In this document: positions 1-9,255 of the stretch, piece by piece | Layout of the letters: the number at the start of each line of letters is the position of its first letter | Position numbering within the stretch: position 1 is the first letter of the stretch | NCBI GenBank assembly: GCA_024336345.1 | Contig: JANFOG010000015.1 | Span: forward strand, 558,001 to 622,000 | DNA length: 64,000 bases | Origin: Mariannaea sp. PMI_226 | Taxonomy: Eukaryota > Ascomycota > Sordariomycetes > Hypocreales > Nectriaceae | Reading direction: 5' to 3' | Made by a program: the position numbers and the translations under genes | Notes under the pieces: generated by a model | Told to the model about the DNA's origin: nothing | Databases searched by the model: none | Seen by the model: only the letters and a program-made list of their open reading frames with translations

Positions 1-1000
1 TATCCCCATCTTCACAGACAATACAGCAACGCCAACAGGACCTTGGATAGGCAATATTAATAATTAGTTTATTCTATGGCTTATTGCTAATAATTAGTAA
101 ATATAAGTTCCAGAACGTCTTGCTCATCCCATAACGATTCCATTCCCTGCTGACTATTGGATGTCTCTTAATACCTTGCCTACAGACCCAACTTCTCCTA
201 TTACACTTTATATAGACCCCCAAGCACTTATAAGAGCTTAAAATACTCAATATCCTCCTTAAGGGCAGCCTATTTCCATAGAGATGTTGCTTTTTGGATA
301 TTAGGTTTTAGGATAGTGGCATATTGGGTATTTAAATTACATTTTGGTAAATAATCAATAATGCCCTCTTCCAGATGTGCTTCCTATGTGGTCTTATAAT
401 AGACTTCAAAGTCTTGATGCTTTATATCGCAATATGAACATTACATATCCAGGTATAGTATGGCCAACACCTGCTGTAGGGATGATTTAAAGTCTGCCAA
501 TTATTCGGGCAGTAGAGGCATTAGGGATGTATATTTATAGTGTAAATCTAGGTGGATATGTTGAGTGGATATGGCAAGGAACATAATAGGATTATTGTTA
601 TTATGCGCAGTGAGTTTTTATATTATTAAGCCTCCATAATGCTATATGGGAATTTAATGATAACTTTATGAATTTAAAATATAAGACTACCATACCTATA
701 TTTGAAGATTCGTCTTTTCTTTCTCTTTCTAATGATATAAATTAATTACATCCTATATTAAATTTATATAAATTAGAGGGGGGGGTTTTAATCACTAAGT
801 GTTCCTCCTTGTGATACAATATCTCTCGCCGTAGCATCCCAAATCTTATGCATTCCTCGCTGCTGTAAGAAAGGCTGCTAAGCTACTTTTACCTTAATAT
901 TCTGTTTAACCTGCCTATTCTCAGCTCTATCCCAATTAAGATAACTCATCTGCTCCTCCATGGTCTAATCTCTAATGCTATTTCCCTCCTTACAATGTCT
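1..1000. repeat. AT-rich degenerate tract, probable RIP-mutated repeat
   Basis: This stretch is strongly AT-rich and has no usable reading frame. Short plus-strand segments look formerly coding (for example after the ATG near 160) but are broken by stops every 20-40 codons. A G8 run sits at about 778-785. It borders the decayed MULE transposon and shares its base composition, so it is probably either more of that element or a neighbouring RIP-mutated repeat. I could not assign it to a family. Confidence 0.5.
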
Positions 1001-3325
1001 CCCCATTTGCTTATAGTTAAGATATTACTTATAGTCTGTTTTCCTATATTTTGTAGGTAGCCTTATGGCCTTTTGGTAATCTTTATTGCTCTTAGAAGCT
1101 CCTAGAGGCAATATATTAAACCAAGCCTCTTGTGCTTCCTTATATTGTTGGAAGATAATATAAAGATTATTAGCTTGTTGAGTGGAAAGCATTGGTATTG
1201 TGCTTGCTATAGTAAAAGCTGGCAAAGGAGCCACTGCACTGACTGTTGTGTGTGTTGTTGTTGTGTAGGTCGTGTTATAAGCTATAGTCTTGGCTACTAT
1301 AGGGGATATTGGAGATAATAAGCGAGTTATAGAGCGTATAGTTGTGTGTATTGTAGTCTGTGTTATTTGAGAGGTTTGGGTGGGAGTTGTAGTATGTTCT
1401 ATTATAGAAGTTTGAGTAGGAGCTTGTAGTAGATCGTTATAACGCAAGGGGCATAGTTTTGATGTTATGATGTAACCTAATTGGTGACATTTTGAATATT
1501 TTGATAGTGCCCTTGGCTTTAATCCTTTTTCAATATATTTAAATAGATTGGGCTTGCGTTGTGTGCTCGTCAGTGGCAATGTTGAACGAGCTGCTAGACG
1601 ATCGAACTGCTTGTGAGGCTCAATGAGAAGCTGGGGGACTCCAGACCGTTGGAGGCGTTAGTGTGAGTGAAAATGGTGTAATAGAAGGGGCTGACTTTGC
1701 TTTAGCAAAGGCTGAAGGATATGAGCACAAGGTAGACCAAGAGTTTTTATAAAAACTCCTGTGTATGCAGGATATGCTTCCAAAAGCCGTTCCCGTTAAG
1801 CCTCAACTATATATAAAGCTTTATATGATATCCAACCATAAATGTGACTATATAATACATTAGATAGTTGAAGAGGTATATTGATATGCTTTCTGGCTTG
1901 GTTTGCTTTAAGTTTGGCAAGCTGGTTCGAAAGAACAAGCTTAATACTCCTCCAAGCTTCAAATAGGTCAATTTATGAGCTATTTATATGAGATTTGATA
2001 ATCTGATGAATGCCCTTATATTATGATATAATATATTGATCAAAATGAAGGGATTGGTTAACCCATGCCTTAACAAACCTCTATTTATAGAGATCTAGCC
2101 AAGTCTGCATAAGATAGCTGACCTCATTGATGTGGTTAGGAATATAATGCTTTTTAAATTTCTTAAGTCTTTCTTTATAGATCTCCTCTATTGTTGAGGC
2201 AATAATTTCATGCCAAAAGCTATAAAATTCCTTTTACTCTTCATTCCCTTAAATATTGTCTTTGCCTTCAATAAATGTAGGCTTATAATAGCTTAGAACT
2301 GCCTTATTGATATGCTATAAGCATAATAGTAAAGATGACTTTGGAAAACATGAGGAAGAGGAAATAGCATTCATACAGGTAAGGCAGCGATCTGTAAGCA
2401 CCATAGATGGCAAGGTTATTTTATGAAGTTGATAGATATATTGTAGCCGCTCAAGGGCCCAAATGAAATCACCTTCTTCCTCATTACTTAAAAAGGCAAA
2501 TGCAATATAGAAAGTTCGTTGGCAAATATTAATACCAATTATATCAAGAAAAGGCATTTTATATTTGTTGGTCTTATATGTGCAGTCCAATATAAGTACT
2601 TTAGGATAGGATTTAATATATTTTAGTGATTTGGGATGTGTAAATAATACTGTTATGACTCTGCCACTATCGTCAAGGCGAATTTGACTCCAGAAGCCCT
2701 CACTTTTGAGCTGATTGGCAAGGGCATGCATATTGCTCTGACCTTTAGTAAGCTCCTATTTGCTTTTTGTAATATAATTATAGATATCTTGCTGGGTAGT
2801 AGATATCTCTGAGTTTATATGTAAATAGGATCTAATATCCTTTGGAGCAATATTAGCATTGGCGAGCTTTTGGATTGTTGTTTTCTGTGGGCTTAATAGT
2901 ATATAATGCTTTGGATGTGCTAATTGACTGATGCTTGGTTCGTGATTGTGTTCCTTGAATTCCTGCCCTTGATGATGCCTTAGACTCCATGAAGTCTTAT
3001 ATAGACTTTCCTTTGCTATCATAGAGAAGAGGCATCCGGTATGGCGCGTTTTTGTCTGATGCTGCCGTTTCCTTGAGCCCGAGGCTGAGACGGAAGGCGT
3101 GCTCCCTCCTCCACGGTCACAACTGTAGATAACTTCATGTCTTCCAGTTGATGTCTTCCTAGATCTTCTGACAACAAATGCATAGCCTCGTGATGTTGCC
3201 CAGTCATTTATTGCCGCATAGAGATCTTCCCTTGAGTTGAACTTGCGTTCAGGAGGAAGAATATCGTTAGGGAAGCGATGGGGAGCTTTAATTGGGTTCA
3301 TTATGATATAAGGAAGATGTGACAA
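1000..3325 (-). mobile_element. Decayed Mutator-like (MULE) transposase gene with FAR1-type zinc-binding N-terminus
   Basis: Read on the minus strand, the pieces follow the order of a MULE transposase. The N-terminal block (3325-2756) holds a FAR1/WRKY-GCM1-like DNA-binding region with the segment RGYAFVVRRSRK, followed by a HDIRSYL-like helical part. The next block (2731-2315) is the MULE DDE core: DCTYKTN carries the first Asp and VLTDRCLTCMNA the second. A SWIM-like LGLPCAHIL segment lies near 1690-1760, and a zinc-knuckle-like C-terminus (SKCHQLGY...CPLRY) in 1025-1579. The frame is broken between these blocks by stops where the family expects Trp or Gln (TGG to TAG, CAG to TAG), which is what RIP produces. 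The element is therefore inactive. The family is clear; the exact ends are not. Confidence 0.82.
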
Positions 3326-3423
3326 GTTGAAATAAGACCATAGAAGCTGTTGGTTGTTGAATTGGAGGGCGGATTTACGGTGTGTTCATCACCCTGAGGC
3401 CATATATTTGGGCTTACATAATG

Positions 3424-3501
3424 GATCTTATTTGCACCGCTAGCCGTGTCAGAAGTCATGTGGTCTTATTCGCACCGCTAGCGGTGCAGGTAATAGATCC
3501 C
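3424..3501. repeat. Inverted repeat with perfect 16-bp palindrome, candidate MULE terminus
   Basis: Positions 3472-3487 read GCACCGCTAGCGGTGC, its own reverse complement. A near copy of the left half (GCACCGCTAGC) lies at 3434-3444. The flanks also match in inverted orientation: GGATCTTATTTGCACCGCTAGC going in and GCTAGCGGTGCAGGTAATAGATCC coming out. The structure sits about 100 bp upstream of the MULE transposase N-terminus, where a terminal inverted repeat is expected. No matching copy is visible at the other end, in 1-1000. Confidence 0.6.
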
Positions 3502-4798
3502 GGAGAGTTCATTATGCTTACCTAATTTTTGAATCAGTTTGATGATGTAATAAACATAGAATAGAATTGATGGCGTCATAGCCATTCTCTTCTCATATTT
3601 TTTTTTCGCTTCCTTTCTTCTCTTCTTCTGGATGTGTTTGAGTCAAGCACCACATGGCCAAGGGTGGAGCCAATCCCACCATGTTCTGGAATCCGTTTAT
3701 TTCTTTCTAAACTTGTAAAACTAATCAAATTAATTAATTAATTATTAGTATTGTTGTTGTATGGGTGTGAACTACAAGATATAAACCTTTTACTATTTCC
3801 TTTAGCCGCTTAGTACGGCCACACCAATCCGTCCATCTGCCCAACAGGAGTAAACCGACGTGGGGCTCCTTGACGGGACGAATCCACACAAATCGTAGAT
3901 TCGAGTTCCTTAGTGACAGAGAACATTGTCTTCATCCCCACCGAAAGAGATCCTCTCCCAAAGCCGGTGCGGGGAGGGGCGAAGAATATGGCAAAAAAAA
4001 AAAAATTTAAAATAAAAAAAAAAGGATTGGAAGTTGGACGTAGGAATTATCTGCCTCCCCTTCATATTTTTTTTTTAGTATTCATAATCAGTGTAACCGC
4101 GTTATTGTTCGTGTGCAGCCGAATCAGTTCGCTTTGGGCTCGACAAATTGCACAAAGAAGCCTCAGGCTCAGCTGATTAATTACATGGCTGAACAATACA
4201 CAATTACTGCACAGGCTCACCTCATTCAGTTTACCTACTACTTTCAGCTCGGAATTCCCGCCGGGTTTGAAAAAAGACCCTTGGATTCCGCCAAACAGCC
4301 AAATCACCTGCAGCGCTCCAGGGCGCCAGGGCGCCAGGGGGGGGGACCTGCATCCGCCACTCCACTCAGGGACCTCCCCCCCGCATGCTTAAAGTGCAAA
4401 TCCGGTGATCCGTGAGGCCAAACCCGAATGTCAGATCCGAAGCGTGGATGATGCAATTTCTATCATTGGAAATCAAAACGGTTGTCGCTGCTACCAAATA
4501 CGTGGTTTGTACTATGTTTGTATGTAGTAGCTGCTAGAAGAAAGAGATTTCTCAGCCACCGACTGCCGCCAGATTAGAAATTGGGTCAACGGGTTTAAAT
4601 ACTGGGAAGAGGAATGTGTTATTTTTTTTGAGACTTGGAAGAAAGTATTATAGACAACTTGTGTTTTTTGTTTGCCTCCTCATCAAAAAGACTTCAAAGC
4701 GGAAAAAGTAACGAAGCGTGTCAGTGCATTTTCGTTCAAATTCTAAAAAAGAGCAAAGAAAAAGAACAAGGAAACCAAACCAAAGAAAAAACGCCAAA
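3502..4798. other. Intergenic; upstream region of the cystathionine gamma-lyase gene
   Basis: I see no convincing gene here. The stretch contains A-runs around 3991-4022, a C/G-rich spot at 4320-4345 and a pyrimidine/purine-biased leader from 4620 onward. Short open frames at 3913-4415 lack family features and overlap each other on opposite strands. The last 100 bp are A-rich and look like a 5' untranslated leader ending in an AAAATGACC start context. Confidence 0.5.
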
Positions 4799-6004
4799 AT
4801 GACCGTAATCAACGGTAACCGTCATGCCAACGCCACCGTTCCTGGCTTCGGAACCCTCGCCGTCCACGCTGGCTCTCCTGTAGACCCTTCCACCGGCGCT
4901 GTCATCGAGCCCATCACCCTCTCCTCCACCTTCGCCCAGTCAGAGGTCGGCAAGCCAATCGGCGAATACGAGTACAGCCGCGCCGACAACCCGAACCGTC
5001 GCAACTTTGAGACTGCTGTGGCTGCTCTCGAGAAGGCCAAGCACGCCCTGGCCTTTTCCTCTGGCAGCGCCGCCACCGCCGTTATCCTCCAGTCTCTTGG
5101 CTCTGGCAGCCATGTCGTCTCCGTCGCCGACGTCTATGGCGGCACCCACCGCTACTTCACTAAGGTTGCCAAGGCCCATGGCGTCTCCGTCACCTTCACC
5201 AACAACTTGGAGGGCGACATCACCAGCTCCATCGAGCCCAACACCCGCCTTGTCTGGATTGAGTCCCCCAGCAACCCTACGCTGAAGCTGGTCAACATTG
5301 GCCAGGTTGCCGCTGTGGCCCACGCTCATGGCATCCCCGTCGTCGTCGACAACACCTTCATGTCCCCCTACGTCCAGAACCCCCTGACACTGGGTGCCGA
5401 TATTGTCATGCACAGCGTGACCAAGTTCATCAACGGCCACAGCGATGTCGTCATGGGCATTGCTGCGCTGAACCGGGACGACCTGCACGAGAAGCTCAGG
5501 TTCCTCCAGAACGCCATCGGCGCCATCCCCTCGCCCTTTGACTGCTGGTTGGCCCACCGTGGTCTCAAGACTATGAAGCTGCGTGTCCGTGAGGCCTGCC
5601 GCAACGCCACTGCTCTCGCCAACGCTCTCGAGGCCAGCGACAAGGTTATCAGCGTCAACTACCCTGGTCTCGACTCCAGCCCTTACCGCGAGTTGGCCAA
5701 GAAGCAGCACCGCGACGGCCTCGGCGGCGGCATGCTCTCCTTCAGAATCAAGGGCGGTGGCCGCGCCGCCAACCGCTTCTGCCAGCTCACCCGTGTAGCC
5801 ACCCTGGCCGAGTCCCTCGGCGGCATTGAGTCCCTGGTCGAGGTGCCCGCCAGCATGACCCACGCCGGTATTCCCCGAGAGCAGCGGGAGTCAGTCGGCG
5901 TCTACGACGACCTGATTCGCGTGTCTTGCGGAATTGAAGAGGCTGAGGATCTGTTGGCCGATGTTTTACGAGCGATTGACGAGGCCGTTCAGGAGACGGC
6001 ATGA
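4799..6004 (+). CDS. Cystathionine gamma-lyase (PLP-dependent transsulfuration enzyme)
   Basis: Single-exon gene, 401 residues. It belongs to the Cys/Met metabolism PLP-dependent family (fold type I). The enzyme splits cystathionine to cysteine, ammonia and 2-oxobutyrate in the cytosol, the last step of reverse transsulfuration. The PLP lysine is K209 in SVTKFINGHSDVVMG, preceded by the cofactor-binding stretch VVVDNTFMSPY. The substrate-site tyrosine lies in YEYSRADNPNR. The C-terminal domain contains SLGGIESLVEVPASMTHA, typical of the gamma-lyase/gamma-synthase branch, and ends with GVYDDLIRVSCGIE. I chose the ATG at 4799 because the frame opens earlier only through non-ATG codons with a basic, non-homologous leader, and CAAAATGACC is a good fungal start context. 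Codon use is strongly C-ending, as in highly expressed fungal genes. Cystathionine gamma-synthase is the main alternative. The short length and sequence favour the lyase (CYS3 type). Confidence 0.93.
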   Translation: MTVINGNRHANATVPGFGTLAVHAGSPVDPSTGAVIEPITLSSTFAQSEVGKPIGEYEYSRADNPNRRNFETAVAALEKAKHALAFSSGSAATAVILQSLGSGSHVVSVADVYGGTHRYFTKVAKAHGVSVTFTNNLEGDITSSIEPNTRLVWIESPSNPTLKLVNIGQVAAVAHAHGIPVVVDNTFMSPYVQNPLTLGADIVMHSVTKFINGHSDVVMGIAALNRDDLHEKLRFLQNAIGAIPSPFDCWLAHRGLKTMKLRVREACRNATALANALEASDKVISVNYPGLDSSPYRELAKKQHRDGLGGGMLSFRIKGGGRAANRFCQLTRVATLAESLGGIESLVEVPASMTHAGIPREQRESVGVYDDLIRVSCGIEEAEDLLADVLRAIDEAVQETA

Positions 6005-6364
6005 TTTTTTTTTATAAATAATTAATGACCAGTTTTTGCATTTTTCATAGCGAACAAAAGAGGCGATTTTCCTAGCGCGCCATACAGAGAGAGATAGAGA
6101 GAAGGAGAGAAAAAGAGAGAGCAGAGGGGGGTATTTTACAAAGTAATCCAATCATGGAGGGATGAAATAGAAGAAAAATTTCAATATCATTCGCCCATGC
6201 CCATTCTATATCATATGACCCAAGACCTTTCGTTGTTGGTTGGTTGACTGACCGTTTCATAACGAAAAAAAAAACACCGTCGCGATAAGTTCGTTGCTCA
6301 CTTATAATAAGCCATCCTTTACTGACCAACGAAGAAAAGACAGCCCAAAAAAAAAAGCACTGCA
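6005..6364. other. Convergent intergenic spacer with purine-rich run
   Basis: This 360-bp spacer lies between the 3' ends of the gamma-lyase (plus) and a Zn2Cys6 regulator (minus). It holds a GA-rich simple repeat at about 6085-6125 and short A-runs near 6265 and 6348. It presumably contains both 3' untranslated ends. No gene seen. Confidence 0.6.
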
Positions 6365-8335
6365 CTAATTCATTTCAAACCCGGACAATGAATTGAAAAA
6401 CGACGGATTGTAACAAGTTGGGTCGATGAAACTCGACACCAAGTCGTTGAGCATTGCGTCCTGGCCCTCTGAGCTCATGGAAGGCGGCCGAGGGGGCTCG
6501 AATGTTCGATCTGAATCGCTCGGCGTCGCCTGCGCAAAGGCGATGGACTTGGACAAGGGCTCCGCGTTCCACTTGTCCATGGGTCCAGACAATGTTTCCG
6601 AAGCGCACAGCCGGACTCGATGGTACGCAGAGTCGGCCAAAGACCACGTCCGTTTCATATTCTTCAAACATCCCAGAACAAGCGTAACGCGGTTGCAGTG
6701 GTGGTCGAAGCACTCCTCCGAGTGGCTCGTGGATATCGCGAGCTGGATCATGGCGCACAGGACCAGGGCGGGGATGACAAAGGGCGTGTGCTTCTGGATG
6801 TTTGGACACACAGATATTGAATCAGATACGCGGCGGGATGCTTCAGTGGCTTTAATACTGTGTATTGACCGCGTAAAGGTCGATGAGGCATGTCTTGGTG
6901 CAAGCGGCCAGAATGGGTCATCGGGCTGCGATAAGAGAGTCTGAAAGTCACTTCGGGGAAGGTGGAGAAGCATGCTGGCGTGTGCTATTATGAGGTGAGC
7001 CTGGAACATCATTTCGTCAATGTTGCCGTACGAGTCGACAATGTCCAATTTTCGGACGGGAAGGTGGTTGTTCCAGCTGACGAGAGCATTTTCGATGGCT
7101 TGCAGATGATCGCGATGGTAGTCTCGCAAGCGGTTGAGCACGAGCACCCGGCACAGAATGGTGATGGCCTCGATGCGGTAGCTAAAGGACGAAAAGACGA
7201 CGTCCTCTGCTGCAAAGACGCGGCGTTTAAAATCGAGAATCCTGCGCGGCTCCGGGATGTCGCCGCCGTTAGAATACACGGCTTCTTCGCAAGGCAGGGG
7301 AACCTCGGGCGGGACGGTGCTGCACCGGAATGAGATGGTTCGGAGCGGAATTGCCATGAGGATGTCTATCACGTAAAGCTCCCACCAAGTACGTCTTAGG
7401 CTTTCGGCCTCAATGGACCGCTCTGGGTGCGGCGACGACGTCACAAAATCAGCGCGGTTCATGCCCAGCTTCAAAGCGAGGTCGGAGCTTTTAGCAAAGG
7501 CTTCTCGCGCTTCAGGCAACTCGCCGCGCGCGTGCAGGACAATCGAGTAGATGAGCCAGGCCTGCACCATGCAGGGAGACTGGTCGGGCTCGATTGCCAA
7601 TTCGGCCGCCACTTTTGCCTTGAGCTGCTGGCACGGACTGGACGGGACGTAGTGGGCTCCGACAAAGTTGACGACAAGCTGCAAAAAGTGAGGATACGCA
7701 CGTTCGGCGTACATGCAATTTGGGACCAGAATGGGATGGGCCGTGTGGAAGTTTTCGTAAAACATGCGGAGGTAGCGATCATCATCGGTCCACGATGCCC
7801 TACCCGTCTGTTCGATGCGGTCGCCAATGGCTTCGTTTCTGGGCAGAATGGCTGGCCACAGAAGCTGCTCTGATGAGATGTCTGACATTTCGGGATATAC
7901 TGTCCTCTGTGAAGGCGTATTATCATCATCATTGTCGTCATCGCCATGACCAGACCCGGAAGACGCTGACGCCCGGGGAGGGAGAGTGGCTGGGGCATTC
8001 GGTGCAGACACACCAAACTGTGATCTGTCCATGCTAGGTGAGTGCATACCGACGTTGCTTGAGTCATCCATCAGGCTCGTCGTCGTCGTCGCCGGGGCAG
8101 AAGCGTGACCCAGTATATGTCCATGTCCATGTCCATCATCACGGTGAGCGGCAATCTCATGGCGAGGTTTCCTACGTCCACCACGGCGCGAGGGTTGGTA
8201 ATGACACAAGAGGCCACCCTGCAAGCAGCGGGAACAGGTGGGCTTTTTGGCGTCACATTTGAGGTGTTGCTTCCTGCATTCGGTGCAGGCCAAAGTCGCG
8301 AGCCCGTTTTCCTTTGTGATTCTCGTTGGGGGCAT
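6365..8335 (-). CDS. Zn2Cys6 binuclear-cluster transcription factor with fungal-specific TF domain
   Basis: A 656-residue uninterrupted frame. Residues 17-44 form a complete zinc cluster, ACTECRKQHLKCDAKK then CSRCLQGGLLC, with spacing C-x2-C-x6-C-x6-C-x2-C-x6-C and a basic tail (RRGGRRKPRH) typical of DNA-binding linkers. A Ser/Pro/Asp-rich linker with an Asp-run (GDDDNDDDN) follows. From about residue 165 comes the helical middle homology region, including YENFHTAHPILVP, WLIYSIVLHARGELPEAREAF and LRRTWWELYVIDILMAIPLRT, the last being the hallmark of the fungal-specific TF domain. A late segment, IQKHTPFVIPALVLCAMIQLA, is conserved in this subfamily. It should act in the nucleus on CGG-type half-sites; its targets cannot be read from sequence. 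The gene converges on the cystathionine gamma-lyase gene. No intron is needed. Confidence 0.92.
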   Translation of the reverse strand: MPPTRITKENGLATLACTECRKQHLKCDAKKPTCSRCLQGGLLCHYQPSRRGGRRKPRHEIAAHRDDGHGHGHILGHASAPATTTTSLMDDSSNVGMHSPSMDRSQFGVSAPNAPATLPPRASASSGSGHGDDDNDDDNTPSQRTVYPEMSDISSEQLLWPAILPRNEAIGDRIEQTGRASWTDDDRYLRMFYENFHTAHPILVPNCMYAERAYPHFLQLVVNFVGAHYVPSSPCQQLKAKVAAELAIEPDQSPCMVQAWLIYSIVLHARGELPEAREAFAKSSDLALKLGMNRADFVTSSPHPERSIEAESLRRTWWELYVIDILMAIPLRTISFRCSTVPPEVPLPCEEAVYSNGGDIPEPRRILDFKRRVFAAEDVVFSSFSYRIEAITILCRVLVLNRLRDYHRDHLQAIENALVSWNNHLPVRKLDIVDSYGNIDEMMFQAHLIIAHASMLLHLPRSDFQTLLSQPDDPFWPLAPRHASSTFTRSIHSIKATEASRRVSDSISVCPNIQKHTPFVIPALVLCAMIQLAISTSHSEECFDHHCNRVTLVLGCLKNMKRTWSLADSAYHRVRLCASETLSGPMDKWNAEPLSKSIAFAQATPSDSDRTFEPPRPPSMSSEGQDAMLNDLVSSFIDPTCYNPSFFNSLSGFEMN

Positions 8336-9165
8336 AGTCTGTTTTTCTTTCTTTCTTTTTTATACTTGTTCCTTGTTTGGCAGAAAAGAAAAGGAAAGCC
8401 GTAAACCCCGGGTGAATTTGATGACGGGGCCACGGTAATACCCAGGTAAGATAAGGTAGAGTGGTAGAGTTGCATGGCGGCAAAGAAAAAAGGGTTCCCC
8501 GGTCTAGTCGCCTCGCTGTTCGCTTTCTCCACGTTTTTTTTTTAGTGGTGGTCGAGTTGGAGACCTCAATTGGAATTGGTAGCCCAGCCCCACAAGTTCT
8601 CGCTACCGCCCAATTGGAGGCTAAAAGGAGACATTGCAGAGCACTGCAGAAGCACTGCATGCGCTGGGCTGTAGGGAGGTACCGTACGCATGTAGTGGCG
8701 GTACTGGACCTTAAAAACCACCTGGACTGCCCCAAACATTTTGCGATATCAGTCATAGAGCGACCACTAGTTAGGCATCGGTCAGCCAGTGAAGGGCAGC
8801 CAGCTAGAGACCGAGCAATAACAGCCCGCCTGTGGCGTTTCAACTAAAATCGCTTGCCGCATGTCGCATGATGATGATGATGACTGAGGGATTCTAGACC
8901 CTTTGTCAGTTGTCCGTCCTCGGAGTACCTCCCTTGACCCTCCCCAGTCCCCAGGAGATAAGCCTTCCAGGCGTACCCTCGTGTTGGACCCATACCGACG
9001 ACCCGAAAGGCCCCGACGGTCCGTCAGACCATTCCAAATCATGACCATGCACGCGCCCGTCAGATCCTGGTTTGCAGCTAGAGAGAAGAGAAGACGCCGT
9101 CTGCTGCCCTGTCTGCAGAGAGCACGCACTTGTTCTCTCAGAAGAGGGCCCATCGTCATCCAATC
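8336..9165. other. Intergenic; regulator promoter and tRNA upstream region
   Basis: The 830-bp region upstream of the minus-strand regulator contains a T-rich stretch next to its start codon, a GATGAT run at about 8867-8883, and no open frame with family features. A minus-strand frame at 8253-8843 overlaps the regulator start and lacks coding character. Confidence 0.5.
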
Positions 9166-9255
9166 GGGCGAATGGTTTAGTGGTATAATACTCCCTTAGC
9201 ATGATTCGTCTGAATAACTTGGGAGTGGTCCAGGGTTCGATTCCCTGTTCGTCCA
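9166..9255 (+). tRNA. tRNA-Ala (anticodon AGC) with an 18-nt intron
   Basis: The acceptor stem GGGCGAA (9166-9172) pairs with TTCGTCC (9248-9254), followed by discriminator A (9255). The third pair is G3:U70, the universal alanine identity element. The anticodon stem is CTCCC (9191-9195) with GGGAG (9221-9225). The anticodon AGC is at 9198-9200, position 37 is A at 9201, and a canonical intron fills 9202-9219. The T arm is CAGGG-TTCGATT-CCCTG. The internal promoter boxes are intact. Confidence 0.93.

Noticed and set aside
4940..5863. 307-codon antisense frame opposite cystathionine gamma-lyase
   Set aside because: It follows from the strong C-ending codon bias of the plus-strand gene; composition is Gly/Val/Ala/Asp rich with no domain.
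7471..8067. 198-codon minus-strand frame in the first regulator
   Set aside because: Same strand, different frame from the Zn2Cys6 gene, low-complexity linker region; no homology features.
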